NCBI GenBank assembly: GCA_020631735.1
Contig: CM036162.1
Coordinates: 94,474,401 to 94,538,400 of the forward strand
Origin: Saccharum officinarum
Taxonomy: Eukaryota > Streptophyta > Magnoliopsida > Poales > Poaceae
DNA: 64,000 bases
Direction of reading: 5' to 3'
The position numbers and the translations under genes were made by a program. The notes under the pieces are model-generated. The model saw only the letters and a list, made by a program, of their open reading frames with translations, made no database searches and was not told the DNA's origin. This document shows, in pieces, positions 57,580-64,000 of the stretch (its first letter is position 1; each line of letters starts with the position of its first letter).

Positions 57580-58713
57580 TGCACCCCATATATGACATGC
57601 CTCTCCTTCGAGCCCCAAGGTACAATTGGTTGACATGTCATACATTCTATGCTAAGGACTTGTTTAGTGCATCTAGTCATAATTTACATGTTCTAGGCTC
57701 ATTCATGAAAATCAAATGAATTTGAAGTTTATATGGTGCCACTATTGTTTCCATGACTTGTATGATCTAGTGGTAGCATATAACTTGTTTAAGTAGCTTG
57801 TGATCCTAAGTGTTTAATCTAGAAAACTTGTCTAAATATTTGCTTCAACATGGTGCATGATAACCCTTCTAGTGAGGTGTGAAGAAGCTTGCCCTTGGAT
57901 CAAACCGAAGTATTTTATTTATGCAAGCAATCTAGGTTGAATCATAAACTTGATCCTCACCCCATATTTCAACATGATAATCTATCTAAAGTTTGCTCCT
58001 TGTGGTCAATTGGTGCCAAAGGGGGAGAAAATGTTGATTCACAAAGATAGAACTCAAAGGGGAAGAAAATGTTGTGGGGGAGAAAATGTTGTTTACAAAG
58101 TTAAATCCTAAAAGGGAAGAATTGATAAAAGAAGCACACAAGTAGGGGGAGCAAGCTCTTAAACATGAATGTTGCATTTCTATGTGCACTTCATATGTAT
58201 GATGCATAGTTATGCATTTCGTTTTCTCCGATACATTGCTTGTGTGGTGACTTGCTAGTATAATTTGAATGATGCATTGAGGTACTAGCATGAATAGGAA
58301 GTAGTTAGACTTTTCTTGCTTCATGTTTTTCAAAGTGGTACTAGAACCTTGTTTATAATGTTGATCTCACGAGGTTTCTAGTTATGTTTGTGCTTTTACA
58401 AGTGAAATCTAACTACACAAGGTGCTAAGATGGTGTTTATCGCTACTCCGATGGTATCACGCTTCAAAGGTCTATAATCTTAAACACTTAGCACCTATTG
58501 GTAGTAAATGCTCCTAATCTTTCCTATCTAACATGTATGCTTCCAAAATCCAAACATATAGCATACATGTAGGGGGAGCCATTGCTATCAATTTGAATTC
58601 ATGATCACATGTCCATAATTCTTACACATGGTAATTTACTTGGACAATGTGACATGGGTTCAATCAAATTTTATCATAACATCTTTGTGAAAGGTTTGTC
58701 ACCAATTACCAAC
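57580..58713. other. 3' untranslated region of the copia element
   Basis: No coding frame. It carries repeated purine boxes (GGGGGAGAAAATGTTG, GTAGGGGGAGCAAGCTC, GTAGGGGGAGCC) and shares several blocks with the tail of the Gag-only element. No env-like frame was found. Confidence 0.8.
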
Positions 58714-58724
58714 AAGGGGGAGAT
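58714..58724 (+). promoter_or_regulatory. Polypurine tract of the copia element
   Basis: AAGGGGGAGAT immediately upstream of the right LTR. Confidence 0.85.
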
Positions 58725-60722
58725 TGAAAGTCCTATGTTTGGTGTTGGTAATTAGTGACAATGCCTAAGTACTAATCCTATGCCTAAGTTGTATGTAGCA
58801 TATGAGGATTAGTACATTCCAAGGTTGGTGGCAAGATGGACATGGTGATCATGATGGCCACACTTGGATTTGGACGCAACCCTATATGATCAAGGCAAAG
58901 GTATATGCTTAAGGGTTGTGTTTTAGTAACCAAGACACCTAGTGGGTGTGGTTACATTATAGGATAGATAGCCGTACTATAAAGAGGGGAATGACGCGGC
59001 TATTGAACTCCTAAGTGCCTCTAGATGTGCATTTCATGATCATATGCATTTGGATAGAACTAATAACGCCTCGGAAAATGATTGTGAAAATGCTAACACA
59101 CTCACACATGACGAGATCACTTGGTGGTGTTAGCACGTTTGCGAAGGCGGTGGAGTTTGAGCGGTAGAGAGGGTTTGGGGTCCTCTCTCCTTCCCGCCGA
59201 GCTTGCGAGGCGGGATTCAGGCGTTTTCGAGAAGTTGAAACGACTTTTTTCCACTACGCCGAAAGTCCGGAAAAGAAACGGAGGCGAACGGAGGTCACAG
59301 AGGTGACCGGACGCTGCACCGGACGCGGTCCTTGCAGGACCGGACGCGTCCGGTCAGTGTTCAGTGTCTGCGCGATTTTCAGTTCGATGATCGGACGCGA
59401 GGCGCGTCCGGTCACTGACGATCGGACGCGTCCGGTCGTTCAGGGAGCTTACTGGACTCCCACCGGACGCGGGCACTGTCGCGTCCGATCATTTACTTCA
59501 GCGCGTCCGGTCACTACTTCGTTGAGCGCTGCTCAGGCGACCAGCGCGTCCGGTCCTTCACGGGACCAGCGCGTCCGGTCGTTCCCGGCGCGTCCGGTCA
59601 GTTGGACCAGCGCGTCCGGTCGTTGTTTCGCAGTTAGCCGTTGGGCGACCAGCGCGTCCGGTCGTTTGGACCAGCGCGTCTGGTCAGTTCTTCATGAGTT
59701 AGCCGTTGGGCGACCGGCGCGTCCGGTCAGTTGGACCAGCGCGTCCGGTCAGCCCGATTTCGGCTGTTTAAGTTTCTAACGGCTATATTTGAAGGGGTAC
59801 GTCTATAAATACTCGTTGGCCGGCTCAAGGCTCTATCTCTCGGATATTTTTCGAACATTTGACATACTTGTGAGCACTTTGAGCCAAGCAACTCCCCTCC
59901 CACTCATCTCTCTTGCTTCTTTGCATATTCGAAGTGAGATTGAGTGATCCAAGTGCATTTGCATTGTGAGATTGCATCTAGTTGGCACTTGGTGGTTGAT
60001 TTGCTGCGGGATTCTTGTTTCTCTTGGTGGTTGCCGCCACCTAGACGGCTTGTAGCAGCTTGGAGGCGTTGGCAAGAGTCGGTGATTGTATCTTGGCCAC
60101 CTCCGGTGATTGTAAGGGGTTTGTGCCTACCTCGGCGAAGAGCCAAAGGCAACGCTAGTGAATTGCTCGTGTCATTGCAACCTTTTGCCATTTGGTAGGT
60201 TCTTGTGGCGCCTTTTGAGAGGCTCGGTGTGTGACCGATTAGCCACCGAACCACGTGGTGAAGAGGGACACAACGGGGACTAGCGTGCCGGCAAGCACGT
60301 GAACCTCGGGATAAATCTTCGTGTCATCACTTTCATATTGTGATTGATTGATCCCGGTGTTCGGTTATCTTGGTATTCATCCATTGATCATATTAATTGA
60401 TTGGCTCAATACTTCGCCCCTCGGTGATACCCTCCTAACTCAACTACGCTTACTTTCTTAGTTATCTTTGCTAGCTAGCTTTGCTTTAGTAGCTCCTTTG
60501 TGTAGCTTGCTAGTAGTTTTTGTAGTTACCTTCTCGGTTTGACTTGTGCGGTTGAGTGCAAATACTAGTATTGTGAATTGGATAGGTGGCTTGCAAACCC
60601 CCCATTAGGCTAAGCAAAACTCGCATCTCGTTAGTTGTTATATTGATAAACTTGTTTAGCTTGTCTTTGTAGAAAGTTTTTAAAAGGCTATTCACCCCCC
60701 CTCTAGCCATCAAGACCTTTCA
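58725..60722 (+). repeat. Right LTR of the copia element
   Basis: Matches the left LTR apart from scattered substitutions and an 11-bp insertion near 59840 (CTCGGATATTTTTCG region). TATA box at 59804-59811. Confidence 0.93.
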
Positions 60723-60727
60723 CCCTT

Positions 60728-61640
60728 CACGTCGTTGCGCCGTTGTCGCAGCTGGTAATGACGGCATGCCGTCCCCCCGGTCGTCACATCTTGTTCTGCC
60801 ACAGCGCGCAGCATGGCTTGCGGCGCCCTCCATGGCCTCCTTGTCTGGGGCCGTACCGAGCACAGATGGTGCAGTGCTGGTCCGTCGGTCAAAGTAGCGC
60901 AGGGGCGCCCCTAAGAGTAACGCGACATGGCTACGGCGGTCTTATGGGGCGCGACGATTTCAATGCCACGACATGGCACCATGACATTAATTGTTTGCTT
61001 GCTGAGACGAGGAGAGACAACCTAGGCCCTCCACGGGCCCGGATAATGTCTTGCCTGACCCTAGGTCCCCCCGAGCCATCAGGCGAGGCGGAGACTCCCT
61101 TAGAAGGGTCGGGCGAGGCAAGGTCGACGTTCATCGGGTCGGCAGGACTAGAACCTATGCCTCAACCATCGGGCGGGGCGAAACTCGCGCTCTCTCTCTC
61201 GCCCCGCGCCTCCAGGATTCCGGTGAGGCGAAGCTCGTACCGCGGTCGTCGGACAGTCCTGGGCTGATGCCTAGACCACCCAAGCGGAGCTAGGCCTTTT
61301 TCGCAAAGGCCGACGATCAGGCTCTGGCCGTGCTCTAGATTGCTAAGTCGGTCTAGGCACTAATGACGAGTCCCTCTAACCGGGCACCTTAGCACTAGTG
61401 CCTGACAGTAGCCCCGAGTCCCCGGGTGATTTGGATGTGATTGGCTGAGGGATTTTGTCGACTGCCGGGGGCGCATGCAAGTGCATCCGCTAAGTGTAGC
61501 CCCCAAGGCCACGGAGGAGTGAGGTATTCCTCTATAGCGGGTTGTCGGTGGTCCGCCCAGGCTGGGCCATGGTTTCCCTTTCGCGAGGAGCCGTTGTGGA
61601 CCGACGAGCAAACCCTTGGGCCTTAGTGGGTCAGAGTGAT
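60728..61640 (+). mobile_element. Right part of the split Gypsy-type LTR
   Basis: Continues from 50100 across the copia insertion. It is GC-rich, with repeated GGCGAGGCGGAG/GGGCGGGGCG phrases. GACAGTAGCCCCGAGTCCCC near 61405 is text common in grass Gypsy LTRs. The LTR end could not be placed. Confidence 0.5.
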
Positions 61641-62920
61641 TGTTGGTATAATTAATGCACACTCTAGTTATCCACAAGCGCACAAATAATCTACCGATGT
61701 AGCATTTCACCGGAATGACCCACTTTTAATATTGAACCCAAAGGAACAGAATGATGTACTTTAGTCTGAAATCTAATCCCTGAGTAGCAAACAAGGACAG
61801 AGAAAATAGAAGATAAGACGATTAATAAGGTTGTCTAGTTCTATTATTGCAGTAAGTTATGTTAATTATGATTCAGCTAGGGATTACTATAGAAGAGCAC
61901 AATCAGAGTGTAGTCTCTTAAGTAACTAATCCTGCTCGGCCTATAAACGGGATATGGGCTGTAGAAGATTCAACAAGGCTATAAAAGTCACCCTTGCGAG
62001 CTACCACCGATCCGGAATATAGGGTACATCATACGAGCAATCAAGTTTAAGCACCACGCTTATACTACGACGGCTACTCTATCCCTAGAGCTACCAGGAA
62101 TAAAGTACTCAAAAAGAGTCACAGACTAGAAGAATAATAATAACATTAAGACTTACTAACAAATAGAAGTTGATCACTGAAGAAATCTCAGACGCATGCC
62201 CTTGAAGAACTTGAATCCGCAGGTACAAGGCGTAGAAGCAGCACCAACAGATTGGTACTCCCTCCAAATCTCTTCCCTCTCTCTTTCTTCTAATTCTAAT
62301 TCAAGACTAGATTCTAAACCTAAACTAGAGGAGAACTAGTCTTCTTCTTAAAAGCTAGCTCTAGAGAGGTTTTTCTTTTGAGGGACACCTCTCTCTGATT
62401 CTATCTAAAGATAATGAATTAGGGTTTCAACATGCTCTATCTCAGGAGGTCTGGGGTCTGGTTATATAGTCCAGTGGGATGAACCGTGGCCCTCAGATCA
62501 AACTGACTTGAAATGACGGTCAATATGCTACGTAGAGATGTGTTGTAACATGTTGCGTGAAGGAGAAGACGGTTGGCCTCTGGGCCAGGCCGGCCAGCCT
62601 GAGGAGAGGCCAGGCGGCCTCCTCTGGAGTCCTCTTGGTCCTCGTCTTGGTCCCGTGCCTTCTCATATCTTCTAGAGTCTTCTAGTGTCAGGGTCTGATC
62701 CGTTTGACACGATTTGATCTGGTTCCTTAGGCCCAACTCTTATCCAGAATTCCTATTTTTCTTGTTTAATCTCTAAAAATCATAATTCACCAAAACTCAT
62801 GGAATTCTATTAGTTGAGTCCCTATTCTATGGTGGTGATTACATTTATACCCTTTTTCATATTTTATTGATGGTTTATAATAGGAGTTAATTACCGTCAA
62901 CGGCGATATCTTGGCTTCAC
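61641..62920. repeat. Unclassified insert with terminal inverted similarity
   Basis: It begins TTGGTATAATTAATGCACA and ends near GGAGTTAATTACCGTCAA, whose reverse complement resembles the start. Inside is AT-rich text, and no long frame. No convincing target duplication was found, so the type is open. Confidence 0.35.
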
Positions 62921-63250
62921 ATTCTTTTTGAACGGAGAGGCCCATAGCTCATTTGGACTAGAGGCTGCTTGACACGTTCTTTGAGGGGACATCTAAAAAT
63001 CACGTGCGCACGCCCCACGATGGGACGCGGTGACAAAACTTAGCGGGCACATGGACTGAGGTGGATAGGCGGCGCTATGCCTTCTCCGCCCCCATAAAAC
63101 TGGTAGCCTACCCCTTAGGTCTCATCGCGCACGTCCGCTCCCCTACCCACGTTTTAGCCTTCCCCGCTCTTGCCCCCGCTGCCAACCAGGCCTCTGATTC
63201 CACCGCCGTAGCTGAAATCTTTCGCCCTCCGTAATTCGCCTCCATGGATC
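62921..63250. other. Leader-like DNA before the Gypsy-type frame
   Basis: No coding motif seen. It is likely the untranslated part of the old Gypsy element upstream of its first frame. Confidence 0.4.
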
Positions 63251-63251
63251 T

Positions 63252-64000
63252 ATGAAGCCGCTCGACGTGCAGCGACGCACGCATGCTGGGTCCTATCCAT
63301 CATGGGCTCCTTCCTGTGAGGATTGACACACTCGAATGGATCCTCTTTGCGACGAGAGGTCCCCGGTGCCGCCTGATGGCTACGTGGTGTCATTCGCACA
63401 CTTCCATGAGCGCGGACTCGCAGCTCCCGCTCATCGCTTCCTGCTCGGGCTCCTTTATCAGTATAGGATCGAGCTGTAGCACCTGGATCCTAATGGGATC
63501 TAGCATATCACAATCTTTATCGTGTTATGTGAAGGGTTCCTAGGGATCGTGCCCCGTTGGGATCTTTGGCGCTACTTCTTCACTGCCAAGCTATGAAAAG
63601 AGAGGATGCTGGATCAGACGGAGGCGCCACTACCAATGGGATGCGTTAGCATCCATCTCAGGGGCGGTGGTCAGGCTCGTGAGTACATTCCCACGAGGCT
63701 ATCAGCGCTAAACAGGGGGTGGCGCTCCCAATGGCTCTACCTGAAGAACATTGCCTCCCCTGCTCTACCGGGGCTCGCCCTTCTAGAGTTCTCCGGCAGT
63801 GTGATCGAGGCGGCCTCGGATCGGTGGGTGTGGGGAGTCCCCAAGAGGGAGGTGAAGAGGATCAAGGATCACCTCGTGGCTATCTAGATCCTAAGGGAGA
63901 ATGGTCTGAACGAGGCCAGCATCATCGGTGCATATCACCAAAGGAGGGTGGCGCTATTGATGGCACACGTGCTTCCTCTGCACCATATGGTTCCTTGTGC
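63252..64000 (+). pseudogene. Decayed Gypsy-type retrotransposon frame (Transposase_28/PF04195-like), runs off the window
   Basis: One reading frame stays in phase from 63252 to the window end. It shows DGYVVSFAHFHERGLAAPAH, FLLGLLYQYRIEL, CEGFLGIVPRWDLWRYFFTAK and NRGWRSQWLYLKN, typical of the 'putative gypsy type transposon' domain. It is broken by stops at 63324 (TGA), 63477 (TAG), 63501 (TAG), 63594 (TGA) and 63885 (TAG). There is no frameshift, so the decay is by point mutation. Family assignment is from memory of the domain text. Confidence 0.7.

Larger units (their letters stand above)
50101..60722 (+). mobile_element. Ty1/copia LTR retrotransposon (SIRE/Maximus-like), nearly complete
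   Basis: The 10.62-kb element has LTRs at 50101-52087 (1987 bp) and 58725-60722 (1998 bp), TSD CCCTT (50096-50100 and 60723-60727), PBS, Gag, Pol and polypurine tract. Domain order protease, integrase, reverse transcriptase, RNase H is copia. A long Gag and a large 3' untranslated stretch suggest the SIRE/Maximus lineage, though this is not certain. I saw about a dozen substitutions and an 11-bp indel (about 59840) between the LTRs, so it is young but older than the Gag-only element. Pol has one frame break before RNase H, and Gag and Pol are separated by in-frame stops. Confidence 0.95.

Noticed and set aside
57580..58713. Possible env-like gene after RNase H, as in some SIRE elements
   Set aside because: No frame of useful length; the region consists of purine boxes and non-coding blocks shared with the Gag-only element.

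Overview
The window is nuclear DNA of a grass, most likely an Andropogoneae species (sorghum, sugarcane or Miscanthus type). Split genes have GC-rich exons with GT/AG introns, intergenic space is filled with grass MITE families, and two nested-insertion zones hold long LTR retrotransposons. Species level cannot be settled from the sequence alone.

Five host genes are supported, all on the minus strand: an HD-ZIP IV homeodomain-START factor (5368-9520, 3' end lost at a 100-N gap), a small C2-domain protein (17942-18569), a class B heat shock factor (35320-36626), a UDP-glucose 4-epimerase (39311-41343) and an LRAT/NC-domain protein (45637-47490). The order HD-ZIP IV, HsfB2c, UGE agrees with what I remember of rice chromosome 9 (Roc6, HsfB2c and UGE-3 lie within a few loci of each other), so the window looks like an old collinear block inflated by transposons. 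The genes do not form one pathway. Their shared strand reflects conserved order, not an operon.

Layout. 1-5367: gene-poor DNA with a SINE and MITEs, ending at the assembly gap. 5368-9520: HD-ZIP IV gene. 9521-17941: its GC-rich upstream region, a quasi-tandem repeat zone, a dense nested MITE cluster (13.5-15.9 kb) and a Stowaway element. 17942-18677: C2 gene and its TATA box. 20052-30817: a complete, very young LTR element that encodes only a Gag with four zinc knuckles (TR-GAG type), flanked by 5-bp duplications CATAC. 30818-35319: dispersed repeats and a foldback Mutator-like element carrying a second, nested one. 35320-41343: HSF and UGE genes. 42-45.6 kb: small repeats. 45637-47490: LRAT gene. 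49707-64000: an old Gypsy-type element cut in two by a nearly complete Ty1/copia element (50101-60722, TSD CCCTT).

Two points stand out. First, the Gag-only element and the copia element share U3 modules, a palindrome-rich GCGTCCGGTC array and 3' untranslated blocks, so they look like a non-autonomous/autonomous pair. Second, four of the five host-gene models, plus the copia pol, carry one-base indels, always in a G/C homopolymer. That points to consensus errors in the assembly rather than wholesale gene decay.
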